64,000 bases of DNA, from the NCBI RefSeq assembly GCF_001953975.1, contig NZ_MBEJ01000138.1, forward strand, positions 42,873 through 106,872. The letters run 5' to 3'. The translations under genes and the position numbers were made by a program. This DNA is from Mycobacterium sp. NS-7484. Its GTDB lineage: Bacteria; Actinomycetota; Actinomycetes; Mycobacteriales; Mycobacteriaceae. The notes beneath the pieces were generated by a model. The model had not been told where the DNA came from and did no database searches. It worked only from the letters and a program-made list of their open reading frames with translations. The first letter of the stretch is position 1. The number at the start of each line of letters is the position of its first letter. Shown one piece after another: positions 54,721 to 63,277 of the stretch.

Positions 54721-55869
54721 ATGGCCAAGAACTCCATCAAGGTCTCGGCCAATGTGGCCGATACGGTGCGTCCCACCATCGCCGGTGCTGAGCGACGTCC
54801 GGGTTGGCATGCCTTGCGCCGGATCGTGGGGCAGGTGACCACGCCGCTCCTGCCCGACGATTACCTCAAGTTGGCCAATCCGTTGTGGTCGGCGCGCGAG
54901 CTGCGCGGCCGGGTGGTCGAGGTGCGTCGGGAAACCGCCGATTCCGCGACGCTGGTGATCAAGCCGGGGTGGGGATTCTCGTTCGACTATCAGCCGGGCC
55001 AGTACATCGGTATCGGCGTGCTGATGGACGGGCGCTGGCGGTGGCGGTCGTATTCGTTGACCTCGACGCCCGAGCGCGCTGCCGGAGCTGGGGCGCGCAC
55101 CATCGCGATCACGGTCAAGGCGATGCCCGAAGGTTTCCTCTCCACGCACCTGGTCGACGGATTGCGGCCCGGCACGGTGGTCCGGTTGGCCGCGCCGCAG
55201 GGCAATTTCGTGATGCCGGATCCGGCCCCGGCGTCGGTGTTGTTCCTCACGGCCGGTTCGGGCATCACCCCGGTGATGTCGATGCTGCGCACCTTGGTGC
55301 GCCGCGGTCAGATCACCGACATCGTCCATGTGCATTCGGCGCCAACGGAATCCGACGTGATGTTCGCCGCGGAGCTGGCCGAGCTGCACGAGGCCCACCC
55401 CGGGTATCGGCTGTTGTTGCGCAGCACCCGCACCGAGGGTCGGCTGAATCTCTCGCACCTCGACGACATCGTCGCCGACTGGCGCGTCCGGCAGGCCTGG
55501 GCGTGCGGGCCGGAGGGGATGCTCAACGACGCCGAGCGGGTCTGGGCGGCGGCCGGGATCGTCGACAACCTGCATCTGGAACGGTTCGCCGTGTCGCGGG
55601 CTGCCCCGCACGGCGCTGGGGGCACGGTGACGTTCGAGCGCAGCGGCAAGGAGGTCGCCGTCGACGGCGCGACGCCGTTGATGGACGCCGGTGAGCAGGT
55701 CGGCGTGCGGATGCCGTTCGGCTGCCGGATGGGTATCTGCCAGTCGTGTGTGGTGGGTCTCGTCGACGGGCACGTTCGGGACCTGCGGACCGGTGTCGAG
55801 CACGATCCCGGCAGCCGGATTCAGACCTGTGTTTCGGCGGCTTCCGGCGACTGTGTTCTGGACGTCTAG
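54721..55869 (+). CDS. Ferredoxin reductase partner of acyl-CoA desaturase DesA3
   Basis: A 382-residue three-domain oxidoreductase (Rv3230c type) that carries electrons from NADPH via FAD and a 2Fe-2S cluster to the desaturase. FAD motif RWRWRSYSLTSTPE, NAD(P) site LFLTAGSGITPVMSMLRTL, CGPEG, and a C-terminal plant-type ferredoxin domain with cysteines in GCRMGICQSCVVG and QTCVSAASGDC. In M. tuberculosis this protein forms a functional pair with DesA3. ATG at 54721, predicted leaderless, with a palindromic operator over its -10. Confidence 0.93.
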   Translation: MAKNSIKVSANVADTVRPTIAGAERRPGWHALRRIVGQVTTPLLPDDYLKLANPLWSARELRGRVVEVRRETADSATLVIKPGWGFSFDYQPGQYIGIGVLMDGRWRWRSYSLTSTPERAAGAGARTIAITVKAMPEGFLSTHLVDGLRPGTVVRLAAPQGNFVMPDPAPASVLFLTAGSGITPVMSMLRTLVRRGQITDIVHVHSAPTESDVMFAAELAELHEAHPGYRLLLRSTRTEGRLNLSHLDDIVADWRVRQAWACGPEGMLNDAERVWAAAGIVDNLHLERFAVSRAAPHGAGGTVTFERSGKEVAVDGATPLMDAGEQVGVRMPFGCRMGICQSCVVGLVDGHVRDLRTGVEHDPGSRIQTCVSAASGDCVLDV

Positions 55870-55882
55870 ACTTTACTGACTG

Positions 55883-55920
55883 GTAACCTACGGAGTCGTA
55901 GGTTACGCTACCGTAGGTAA
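55883..55920. promoter_or_regulatory. Palindromic operator and -10 region of desA3
   Basis: GTAACCTACG-GAGT-CGTAGGTTAC (55883-55906) is a perfect 10-bp inverted repeat with the same core as the site at 54700. A second, imperfect site TTACGCTACCGTAGGTAA (55903-55920) overlaps its right edge and includes TACCGT (55909-55914), the likely -10; transcription would start near 55921. AGAGGAGG then precedes the ATG at 55938. Confidence 0.85.
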
Positions 55921-55937
55921 AAGAGAGGAGGCTGACG

Positions 55938-57176
55938 ATGGCAATTACCGACGTTCCCGCATTCGCGCATCTGACCGATGCCGACATCGAGAACCTGGGC
56001 ATAGAACTCGATGCGATCCGGCAAGACATCGAAGACTCCCGCGGTGAGCGCGACGCGCGCTACATCCGCCGTACCATCGCGGCGCAACGTGCGCTCGACG
56101 TCGCCGGCCGCGTCATGCTCGCGGCGAGCTCGAAGCGTTCCGCCTGGTGGGCCGGAACCGTCACTCTGGGCGTGGCCAAGATCATCGAGAACATGGAGAT
56201 CGGCCACAACGTCATGCACGGCCAGTGGGACTGGATGAACGATCCCGAGATTCACTCCTCGTCGTGGGAGTGGGACATGAGCGGGGCGTCCAAGCACTGG
56301 CGGTTCACCCACAACTTCATGCACCACAAGTACACGAACATCCTCGGGATGGATGACGACGTGGGCTACGGCGTCATCCGCGTCACCCGCGATGCCAAGT
56401 GGAAGCCGTTCAACCTCTACGGCAATCTGCTGTTCAACACCCTTCTCGCCATCGGTTTCGAGTGGGGCGTGGGGCTGCAGCACCTGGAGCTCGGCAAGAT
56501 CTTCAAAGGCCGCGACAACCGCAACGCCACCCTGATCCGCATGCGTGAGTTCGGCGTCAAGGCCGGACACCAGCTGGCCAAGGACTACGTGGTGTGGCCG
56601 GCGCTGACGTCACTGTCGCCGGGTGCGACCTTCAAGTCGACGCTGAAGGCCAACGCGGTGGCGAACGTGATCCGCAACGTGTGGGCCAACGCGGTGATCT
56701 TCTGCGGCCATTTCCCTGATGGCGCAGAGAAATTCACCAAGACCGATATGATCGGTGAGAGCCGCGGACAGTGGTATCTGCGCCAGATGCTGGGCAGCGC
56801 CAACTTCGACAACGGCCCGGTGCTGGCCTTCATGAGCGGCAACCTGTGCCATCAGATCGAGCATCACCTGTTCCCGGATCTGCCGAGCAATCGGTACGCC
56901 GAGATCGCGGTCCGGGTGCGGGCCCTGTGCGACAAGTACGACCTGCCCTACACGACGGGTCCCTTCTTGGTGCAGTACGGGAAGACCTGGCGCACCATCG
57001 CCAAACTGTCTCTGCCCGACCGGTTCCTGAAGGACACGGCCGACAACGCGCCGGAAACCCGCAGCGAGCGGATGTTCACCGAGCTCGACGGATACGGTGT
57101 CACCGACCCGGCCACCGGGCGTCGCCGCGGCCTGAAGACCGCCATCGAGACGGTCCGCGGCTGGCGTCGCAAGTAG
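55938..57176 (+). CDS. desA3: Stearoyl-CoA delta-9 desaturase
   Basis: A 412-residue membrane diiron desaturase (Rv3229c type) that makes oleate and palmitoleate from saturated acyl-CoA. Three histidine boxes: GHNVMHGQWDW, HNFMHHKYTN, CHQIEHHLFPDLPSNRY. Two hydrophobic hairpins span the membrane. The iron ligands appear complete. Ribosome-binding site GAGGAGG. Its electron donor is the product of the gene immediately upstream, and both genes carry the same operator, so they are probably co-regulated from separate promoters in response to acyl chain supply. Confidence 0.95.
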   Translation: MAITDVPAFAHLTDADIENLGIELDAIRQDIEDSRGERDARYIRRTIAAQRALDVAGRVMLAASSKRSAWWAGTVTLGVAKIIENMEIGHNVMHGQWDWMNDPEIHSSSWEWDMSGASKHWRFTHNFMHHKYTNILGMDDDVGYGVIRVTRDAKWKPFNLYGNLLFNTLLAIGFEWGVGLQHLELGKIFKGRDNRNATLIRMREFGVKAGHQLAKDYVVWPALTSLSPGATFKSTLKANAVANVIRNVWANAVIFCGHFPDGAEKFTKTDMIGESRGQWYLRQMLGSANFDNGPVLAFMSGNLCHQIEHHLFPDLPSNRYAEIAVRVRALCDKYDLPYTTGPFLVQYGKTWRTIAKLSLPDRFLKDTADNAPETRSERMFTELDGYGVTDPATGRRRGLKTAIETVRGWRRK

Positions 57177-57180
57177 CTCC

Positions 57181-57239
57181 TCGAACGTGAGCCTGTTGTC
57201 GAGAATCCGCGGAGAAATCGACAACAAGCTCACGTTCGA
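57181..57239. repeat. 22-bp-arm intergenic inverted repeat after desA3
   Basis: Arms at 57181-57202 and 57218-57239 match at 21 of 22 positions (TCGAACGTGAGC... and ...GCTCACGTTCGA). The 15-nt loop GAATCCGCGGAGAAA resembles the loop of the element at 15071-15119. It lies 5 bp after the desA3 stop and would form a very stable RNA hairpin, probably a terminator. Confidence 0.85.
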
Positions 57240-57280
57240 CGCACAGCTTCCTGGCAGCCGGCGCTCATACGCTTCTGCTC

Positions 57281-57694
57281 GTGAAGAAGTTGCTCGTGGC
57301 CGTGGTGCTGGGTGTTTCGGCGCTTCCGGTGGGCGTTCTGGCCACCGGCGTCGCCGCAGCCGATGACTATGCCGGCCAGAAGTATTCCGATGTGCAGTCG
57401 GAACTGGCCGACGCCGGGATGAAAGGCGTGGTGGCTTCCCGGTCGGGCGATTCAGTGTCCGACGACGACTGCGTGGTGACCCACGCCGAGAAGGCGCACT
57501 GGCACAAGGGCGACGATTTCAAGCCCGTCACCGACACCGAACTACTCAACCTCAACTGCAACGCCGGGGTGGCCACCGCCAAGACCCCGGGCAATTCGGC
57601 CGCGAGCCCCGAGGGCCGTGCGGCCATGGCGGCGGCCAAGCAGGAACAGCAACAGCAACAGCAGGCCGCCGCCGAGGCCAAGTCCAAGCACTGA
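57281..57694 (+). CDS. Secreted PASTA-like small protein with C-terminal poly-Gln
   Basis: A 137-residue exported protein. Signal peptide MKKLLVAVVLGVSALPVGVL to about GVAAADD. The mature part begins with a PASTA-like segment, GQKYSDVQSELADAGMKGVV, and has two cysteines (DDDCVVTHAEK, NLNCNAG). The tail is Ala/Gln/Lys-rich with six consecutive glutamines written as alternating CAG/CAA codons (57647-57664), a tract prone to length change. GTG start at 57281. I do not recognise an assigned function; a cell-wall-binding role is suggested by the PASTA likeness. Confidence 0.78.
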   Translation: MKKLLVAVVLGVSALPVGVLATGVAAADDYAGQKYSDVQSELADAGMKGVVASRSGDSVSDDDCVVTHAEKAHWHKGDDFKPVTDTELLNLNCNAGVATAKTPGNSAASPEGRAAMAAAKQEQQQQQQAAAEAKSKH

Positions 57695-57773
57695 CCCCCC
57701 ACCTGCGCGAGCGTGCGGGTTTGCTGCTCGACACGCCGTCAACTGTCGGCATTTTGCGCACCCTGGCAGCGCG

Positions 57774-58580
57774 TCACGAATCGATCTGCCACACCCTCGG
57801 CCAGTCCTTGCCCCGCAGCGCGGCGTCGATGCCACCGTCGACGAAGATGACCGACCCGACAAAGTAGCCCGCCTCGGGCCCCAGCAGGAACGCCACCAGC
57901 GCGGCTACCTCTTCGGGCCGTCCGCCGCGTCCGGCGGGAATGGTCTTGAGGAATTGCTCCATCCCGGCACCGGTCAGCGGGTCCGTGCGACCCTCCTGGG
58001 TCATCGGGGTGTCGATGAGACCGGGCGCGATCGCGTTGAGCCGGATGCCCTCAGCGACGTACTCCGCGGACTTTGTGCGCGCGTAGTACGCCAGCGCGGC
58101 CTTGGTTGCCGGATACGCCTGCAGCGCTGCGTAATCGCCGTAGGTGGCGGCGACGGCGTTGGCGCGGGCCTCATCGCCGGCCAGACAGGCCTCGGCCAGT
58201 TCGGCCGGCCAATTCGGCTGGGTGGTGGTCGAATTCGAGCTGATCAGCACCACCGATGCGGTCTCGGCTCGGGCCAGCAGTGGCCGAAGCCCTTCCAGCA
58301 GCTCGATCGCGCCGAAGTAATTGACGGCGATCAGCAGATCCGCCGGCCGGCCGGTGGCGGCGGCCAATCCGGCGAAGGGGACAAAACCGTCGAGGCCCGC
58401 GGCGGCCAGCTCGGTGACCTTCGCGATCGCCTCGGCTCGCCCGTCTGCGGTGCTCAAATCCGCGTTCACATCGGCATCACGCAGGTCCACGCCGATCACC
58501 CGGTGCCCGTCGGATTCCAGTCGCGTTTTGGTGGCGGCACCGATGCCGGAGGCGCTGCCGGTCAGAACGTAGGTAGCCAC
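57774..58580 (-). CDS. Short-chain dehydrogenase/reductase
   Basis: A 268-residue classical SDR. Cofactor loop TGSASGIGAATKTRLES; acidic residue in VIGVDLRDADV suggests NAD preference; catalytic serine in VVLISSNSTTT and YxxxK in LQAYPATKAALAYYARTKS. The C-terminal EEVAALVAFLLGPEAGYFVG and VIFVDGGIDA are conserved. The N-terminal layout resembles 3-alpha-hydroxysteroid/coniferyl-alcohol dehydrogenase-like SDRs. Substrate unknown. It lies 42 bp downstream of rsgA on the same strand, so it may belong to the aroA-rsgA transcript. Confidence 0.88.
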   Translation of the reverse strand: MATYVLTGSASGIGAATKTRLESDGHRVIGVDLRDADVNADLSTADGRAEAIAKVTELAAAGLDGFVPFAGLAAATGRPADLLIAVNYFGAIELLEGLRPLLARAETASVVLISSNSTTTQPNWPAELAEACLAGDEARANAVAATYGDYAALQAYPATKAALAYYARTKSAEYVAEGIRLNAIAPGLIDTPMTQEGRTDPLTGAGMEQFLKTIPAGRGGRPEEVAALVAFLLGPEAGYFVGSVIFVDGGIDAALRGKDWPRVWQIDS

Positions 58581-58622
58581 GATGTCGACGATAGCTGTCC
58601 GGCGCCGTGCACCGGTGGGCCT

Positions 58623-59603
58623 TCAGGCCTCCGTCAACACCGCCAGCAGACGCCGTGCGGCGGCGACCCGGTCGGCGGCCGGGCCCGAGAGCGTGTCGAG
58701 CGCACACTCGGGATCAGCGGGCGGTCCCATGTGCCCGCAGCCGCGCGGACAGTCGGCGATGGATTCGGCCAGATCCGAGAACGCCAGCAACACATCGTCG
58801 GGTTCGATGTGGGCCAGCCCGAACGACCGGATCCCGGGCGTGTCGATCACCCACCCCTGGCCGTCGAGCGGCAGCGCGACCGACTGGGTGGAGGTGTGCT
58901 TACCCTTGCCCACCCCGGAAACCTCACCGGTAGCCCGGTCTGCCTCGGGGACAAGACGATTGACGAGCGTGGATTTGCCGACGCCGGAGTGCCCGAGGAA
59001 GACCGTGACCTGATCGGTCAGCAGGGGGGCCACGGCGTCGAGCGGATCTTCGCGGCCCGCGGTGACGATGGTCAGGTCCAGGTCCCGGAACTGCGCCGCG
59101 AACGGCTCGGGTGCGGCCAGATCGGATTTCGTCAGGCACAGCACGGGTTTCAGGCCGCCGGCATACGCGGCGATCAGCGCCCGTTCGACGAATCCGGTGC
59201 GTGGCGGCGGATCGGCCAGCGCCACCACGATCAGCAGCTGATCGGCATTGGCCACCACGACGCGCTCAGTCGGATCGGTGTCATCGGCGGTGCGGCGCAA
59301 CACCGTTCGGCGTTCACCGCGGCGCACGATCCGGGCCAGGGTGTCCGGGCGGCCGGACAGGTCGCCGACGATGTCGACGGCGTCGCCGACCACGATCGGG
59401 GTGCGCCCCAGCTCACGGGCCCGCATCGCGACCACCCGGTGATGTGGGTCGCGATCGAGCGCGCAGCCCCAGCGGCCGCGGTCGACGGTCACCACCATCG
59501 CCGAACGGGCGTCGGCGTGGTCCGGGCGGATCTTGGTGCGCGGACGGGTACCGCGGCCCGGCCTGATCCGGACGTCGGACTCGTCGTAATCCCGCGCTCC
59601 CAA
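58623..59603 (-). CDS. rsgA: Small ribosomal subunit biogenesis GTPase RsgA
   Basis: A 326-residue circularly permuted GTPase that matures the 30S subunit. The order G4 (CLTKSDL), G1 (FLGHSGVGKSTLVNRL), G3 (VIDTPGIRSFGL) is the diagnostic permutation. The C-terminal zinc knuckle is CPRGCGHMGPPADPEC. The start is a TTG at 59603, preceded by GGGGGAAG; it gives the family N-terminus ARDYDESDVRIR. It follows aroA by 6 bp, so the two are one operon as in Rv3227-Rv3228. Confidence 0.94.
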   Translation of the reverse strand: MGARDYDESDVRIRPGRGTRPRTKIRPDHADARSAMVVTVDRGRWGCALDRDPHHRVVAMRARELGRTPIVVGDAVDIVGDLSGRPDTLARIVRRGERRTVLRRTADDTDPTERVVVANADQLLIVVALADPPPRTGFVERALIAAYAGGLKPVLCLTKSDLAAPEPFAAQFRDLDLTIVTAGREDPLDAVAPLLTDQVTVFLGHSGVGKSTLVNRLVPEADRATGEVSGVGKGKHTSTQSVALPLDGQGWVIDTPGIRSFGLAHIEPDDVLLAFSDLAESIADCPRGCGHMGPPADPECALDTLSGPAADRVAAARRLLAVLTEA

Positions 59604-59609
59604 GGTGGC

Positions 59610-60923
59610 TTACTTCCCCCTTTTTTGTGGGCCAGCGGGCGGGTCGCCGGCCAGCATCTGCACCCACATCAGCGGGAAGTCGGGCAGTGTCTTGGCGGTG
59701 GTCTCGATGTTCTCCACGGCCACGCCGGGCACCCGCAGGCCGACGATCGCCCCGGCGGTGGCCATCCGGTGATCGGCGTAGGACCGCCAGGTGCCCCCGT
59801 GTAGCGGCCGGGCGGTGATCACCAGCCCGTCGTCGGTTTCGGCACAGTCACCGCCGAGACCGTTGATCTCGGCCGTCAGGGCTGCCAGCCGGTCGGTCTC
59901 GTGCCCACGCAGATGCGCGATGCCTCGCAACCGCGAAGTGGCGCCTTCGCGCGCCAACGCGGCCAACGCGGCCACCGTCGGCGCCAGTTCACCCACATCA
60001 TGAAGGTCGGCGTCAAATCCGTCATAGCCATCTGCGCCGGTGACCTCGAGATATGAATCACGCTGTTGGACAGTCGAATTCACCTTTGTCAACAGGTCGA
60101 GGATGGTGTCGGCCGGTTGGATGCTGGCCGCGGGCCAACCGGCGATCCGCACGGTGCCGGCAGTGACGATCGCGGCGGCCAGGAACGGTGTGGAGTTGGA
60201 CAGGTCCGGCTCGATACTCCATTGCCGTGCGGCGACCGGTCCGGGGGACACCCGCCAGCGGTTGGGGGCAGAATCGTCGACCTGCACGCCGGCGTCGCGC
60301 AACATCGCGACCGTCATCGCCACGTGCGGAGCCGAGGGCACCGACGATCCGGTGTGCACGATGGTCAGCCCGTCGCTGAACGTGGCGCCCGCCAGCAACA
60401 ACCCGGAAACGAACTGCGAGGAGCCCGACGCGTCGATCTCGACGGTGCCGCCGGACACGGTGCCACGGCCGCGCACCACGAACGGCAATCCGTCGCCGTC
60501 CACGTCGACACCCAGCCCACGCAACCCGTCGAGCAGCGGTGCAATCGGCCGGGCCCGGGCCTGCTCGTCACCGTCGAACGTGACCGATGCGGTGCTCAGC
60601 GCCGCCACCGGCGGCACGAACCGCAACACCGTGCCGGCCAGCCCGCAGTCCACCCGCGCATCGGCAGCAGGGTCGATGCGGCCGGCGACGGTCAGCTCGG
60701 TTGGGTCGTCCGCGGCTTCCTGAACCGTGACGCCCAGCGTGCGGACCGCGTCGATCATCAGATCGGTATCGCGGCTGCGCAGTGCATTGCTGATCGTGGA
60801 GGGCCCCTGCGCGGTGGCCAACGCGGCCAGCACGAGCGCGCGGTTGGTCAGCGACTTCGAACCGGGCACCGTCACCGTCGCGTCGACCGGGGCCGTCGCC
60901 GACGGAGCCGGCCAGTGCGTCAT
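59610..60923 (-). CDS. aroA: 5-enolpyruvylshikimate-3-phosphate synthase
   Basis: A 437-residue EPSP synthase, sixth step of the shikimate pathway to aromatic amino acids, folates and menaquinone. N-terminal VPGSKSLTNRALVLAALATA carries the PEP/S3P lysine and serine; later motifs include DGDEQARARPIAPLLDGLRG, SGSSQFVSGLLLAG and LRGHETDRLAAL (here HETDR where RxKE-type sequence is seen in others). ATG at 60923 after GAGGAG; a start seven codons earlier is less likely. Divergent from the SRAP gene by 66 bp. Confidence 0.94.
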   Translation of the reverse strand: MTHWPAPSATAPVDATVTVPGSKSLTNRALVLAALATAQGPSTISNALRSRDTDLMIDAVRTLGVTVQEAADDPTELTVAGRIDPAADARVDCGLAGTVLRFVPPVAALSTASVTFDGDEQARARPIAPLLDGLRGLGVDVDGDGLPFVVRGRGTVSGGTVEIDASGSSQFVSGLLLAGATFSDGLTIVHTGSSVPSAPHVAMTVAMLRDAGVQVDDSAPNRWRVSPGPVAARQWSIEPDLSNSTPFLAAAIVTAGTVRIAGWPAASIQPADTILDLLTKVNSTVQQRDSYLEVTGADGYDGFDADLHDVGELAPTVAALAALAREGATSRLRGIAHLRGHETDRLAALTAEINGLGGDCAETDDGLVITARPLHGGTWRSYADHRMATAGAIVGLRVPGVAVENIETTAKTLPDFPLMWVQMLAGDPPAGPQKRGK

Positions 60924-60989
60924 CTGCTCCTCACGTCCGCTCACGAGCTATATCCTGCCTTGTCCGCGGATTCTGCAACCATGGGCACT

Positions 60990-61754
60990 ATGTGTGGACG
61001 TTTCGCGGTGACCACCGATCCGGCGCTGTTGGCGCAGAAGATCCAGGCAATCGACGAGTCGGCATCGAGCGCGGGCGACAAGGACCTGCCGGGTGCCAAC
61101 TACAACGTGGCGCCGACGACGACCATCACCAGCGTCGTCAAACGACACACCGAACCCGAGGACTCCTCGACGCGCCGGGTCCGCTCGATGCGCTGGGGCT
61201 TGATCCCGCCGTGGGTGAAAACCGGCGAGGACGGCAACCCGGACACCAAGGGGCCGTTGCTGATCAACGCGCGTGCCGACAAGGTCACCAGCTCGCCGGC
61301 ATTTCGTAACTCCGCCAAGAGCAAACGCTGCCTGATCCCGATGGACGGCTGGTACGAGTGGCGGCCCAACCCGGACGCAGGCAAGAAAGCCAAGACGCCG
61401 TTCTACATGTACGGCGCCGACGGTGAGCTGCTGTTCATGGCGGGGCTATGGACCACCTGGCGTCCGCAAGGCGCGCCGAAAGACGCGCCGCCACTGCTCA
61501 GCTGCACCATCATCACCACCGACGCGGCCGGACCGCTGGCCGAGATCCACGACCGGATGCCGCTGACCATCAGCGCACCCGACTGGGACCGTTGGATGGA
61601 TCCCGACGCCCCGATCGACGAGGGGCTGCTGCGCGGGCACGGCGACCTCGATCGGATCGCCGTGCGGGAGGTGTCGCGTCTGGTCAACAATGTCCGCAAC
61701 AACGGCCCGGAGCTCATCGAGCCGGCCGAGCCCGAGGAGATGGGACTGTTTTGA
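60990..61754 (+). CDS. SRAP-domain (HMCES/YedK-like) abasic-site protein
   Basis: A 254-residue SRAP protein. These proteins crosslink to abasic sites in single-stranded DNA through the amino group and thiol of an N-terminal cysteine. MCGRFAVTTD gives Cys2; other family elements are GANYNVAPTT, SMRWGLIPPWV, INARADKVTSSPAFRNS, CLIPMDGWYEW and the catalytic His in IHDRMPLTI. Because the cysteine must be exposed after Met removal, the ATG at 60990 is right and the in-frame ATG at 60981 is not. Rv3226c position. Its stop overlaps the TTG of the next gene. Confidence 0.93.
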   Translation: MCGRFAVTTDPALLAQKIQAIDESASSAGDKDLPGANYNVAPTTTITSVVKRHTEPEDSSTRRVRSMRWGLIPPWVKTGEDGNPDTKGPLLINARADKVTSSPAFRNSAKSKRCLIPMDGWYEWRPNPDAGKKAKTPFYMYGADGELLFMAGLWTTWRPQGAPKDAPPLLSCTIITTDAAGPLAEIHDRMPLTISAPDWDRWMDPDAPIDEGLLRGHGDLDRIAVREVSRLVNNVRNNGPELIEPAEPEEMGLF

Positions 61755-63277
61755 GCGGGATCGTCGGAAGCGTCGACCTTGGCCTTGTCGACGCGATCGG
61801 TGCCGATCTGCGGTCGGCCGGCTACACCACCGATGGGGTCGCCGACCTTCTCGGCGACGCCGGGACCGCGCTGGACCGCGGGGTGTGGTGGCCGGTCCTG
61901 CGGGTCACGCACGCGGCCCCGGCCGAGCTGCGGCGACTGGCCGTGTTGGTGCGGCTGTTGCTGCTCGGCACCGCGGAGCCGGCCGAACTGGTGGGTGCGG
62001 CGTTCCCGTCTTCCAGCCTGACGGCGTTGGTCGACGCCGGTGTGCTCGAGTTCGCCGGCGACAACATCCGGTCCGTTCTGGACATCCGCCCGCACAGCGA
62101 CGGAACCCGCGATTTCTATGTGGTGTCCGACCAGGACGCCGCGCTGCGGCGGGGGCCACTGCGTCACGATCATGTGCTCGGCATCGGCGGTGCGTCGATC
62201 TCCCTGGCCCGGGCCGTCACGCGCAACCCCGTCGGTCGGGCGCTGGATCTCGGTACCGGATGCGGCATCCAGGCGTTGCACTTGAATGCCCATTGCGACG
62301 AGATCGTCGCAACCGACACCAACGAGCGCGCGTTGGCGCTGGCGGCGATGACCGCTCGGCTGAGCGGTATGTCGTGGGACCTGCGGTGCGGCAACATGTT
62401 CGAGCCGGTGGCCGGTGAACGGTTCGACCTGATCGTCTCGAATCCGCCGTTCGTGGTCGGCTCGGGTGCCCGCGATTACATCTACCGGGATTCCGGGTTG
62501 GCCGGAGATGCGTTGTGCCAGAGCCTGATCGAGCAAATCGGCGGATATTTGAATCCGGGCGGCACCGCGCACATCATGGCGAACTGGATCGTGCGGGAGG
62601 GTCCAGAAGGCACTGGAGGCACGGGCACCGACTGGCGCGACCGCGTCCGCGGCTGGCTGGCCGGCACCGGCCTGCACGCCTGGGTGGTGCAACGCGAGCT
62701 GGCCGATCCGCTGAGCTATGTGTCGCTGTGGCTGGCCGACGCCGGGGAAGACCTCGACCGCCAGGCCGACCGCGGCGGGCAATGGCTCGACTGGTTCAGC
62801 GAGGAAGGTATCACCGGCGTCGGCATGGGCATGATCTCGTTACGGGTTCCGCGCGCCGGGGAAGCGCCGGAGCAGATCCTCGAAGAGATCACCGGGGCCG
62901 ACGAGGCGCTCACCGGATCTGAGGTGGACGCGTTCTTCGGCCGTCGCGCCTACCTTCGGGGCACCGGCGACGACGCGCTCCTGGCTGCCCGATTGTCCAC
63001 GGCGCCGGTCTTTCTCGAAGAACAGTCGCTGCCCGGGCCCAACGGCTGGCAACAGGTCGGTGCGGCCGTGCGCCGACCCGGTGGGCCGGCCGCGGTCATC
63101 GGGGTGGACGAGGTGATGCGGGCCCTGCTGGCCGGGTGCCGCGGTGAAGTGCCGTTGGGCACGCTCATCGAACTGCTGGCTGCCCACCATGGGGTGGATA
63201 CCGACGCCTTGGCGCAGGCGGCGCTGCCGGAGGTCCGAGAGGCGATCGGACGCGGAATCCTCTATCAGGCAGAGTGA
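61751..63277 (+). CDS. HemK-like class I methyltransferase with N- and C-terminal accessory domains
   Basis: A 508-residue actinobacterial methyltransferase. The N-terminal about 140 residues (a DUF7059-type helical region, LGLVDAIGADLRSAGYTTDG) precede a Rossmann domain with the SAM loop ALDLGTGCGIQALHL and the catalytic LIVSNPPFVVG. The NPPF motif is typical of enzymes that methylate glutamine or an exocyclic amine. The C-terminal 150 residues form another conserved region. TTG at 61751 overlaps the SRAP stop (TTGA), indicating coupling. The target is unknown. Confidence 0.82.
   Translation: MSGIVGSVDLGLVDAIGADLRSAGYTTDGVADLLGDAGTALDRGVWWPVLRVTHAAPAELRRLAVLVRLLLLGTAEPAELVGAAFPSSSLTALVDAGVLEFAGDNIRSVLDIRPHSDGTRDFYVVSDQDAALRRGPLRHDHVLGIGGASISLARAVTRNPVGRALDLGTGCGIQALHLNAHCDEIVATDTNERALALAAMTARLSGMSWDLRCGNMFEPVAGERFDLIVSNPPFVVGSGARDYIYRDSGLAGDALCQSLIEQIGGYLNPGGTAHIMANWIVREGPEGTGGTGTDWRDRVRGWLAGTGLHAWVVQRELADPLSYVSLWLADAGEDLDRQADRGGQWLDWFSEEGITGVGMGMISLRVPRAGEAPEQILEEITGADEALTGSEVDAFFGRRAYLRGTGDDALLAARLSTAPVFLEEQSLPGPNGWQQVGAAVRRPGGPAAVIGVDEVMRALLAGCRGEVPLGTLIELLAAHHGVDTDALAQAALPEVREAIGRGILYQAE

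Noticed and set aside
57695..57773. Possible further member of the hairpin family
   Set aside because: Only a 5-bp stem (GCGTG/CACGC) could be formed, and the loop does not match the other elements.
60981..60989. Start of the SRAP gene three codons earlier
   Set aside because: SRAP chemistry needs cysteine at position 2, so translation must begin at the ATG at 60990.
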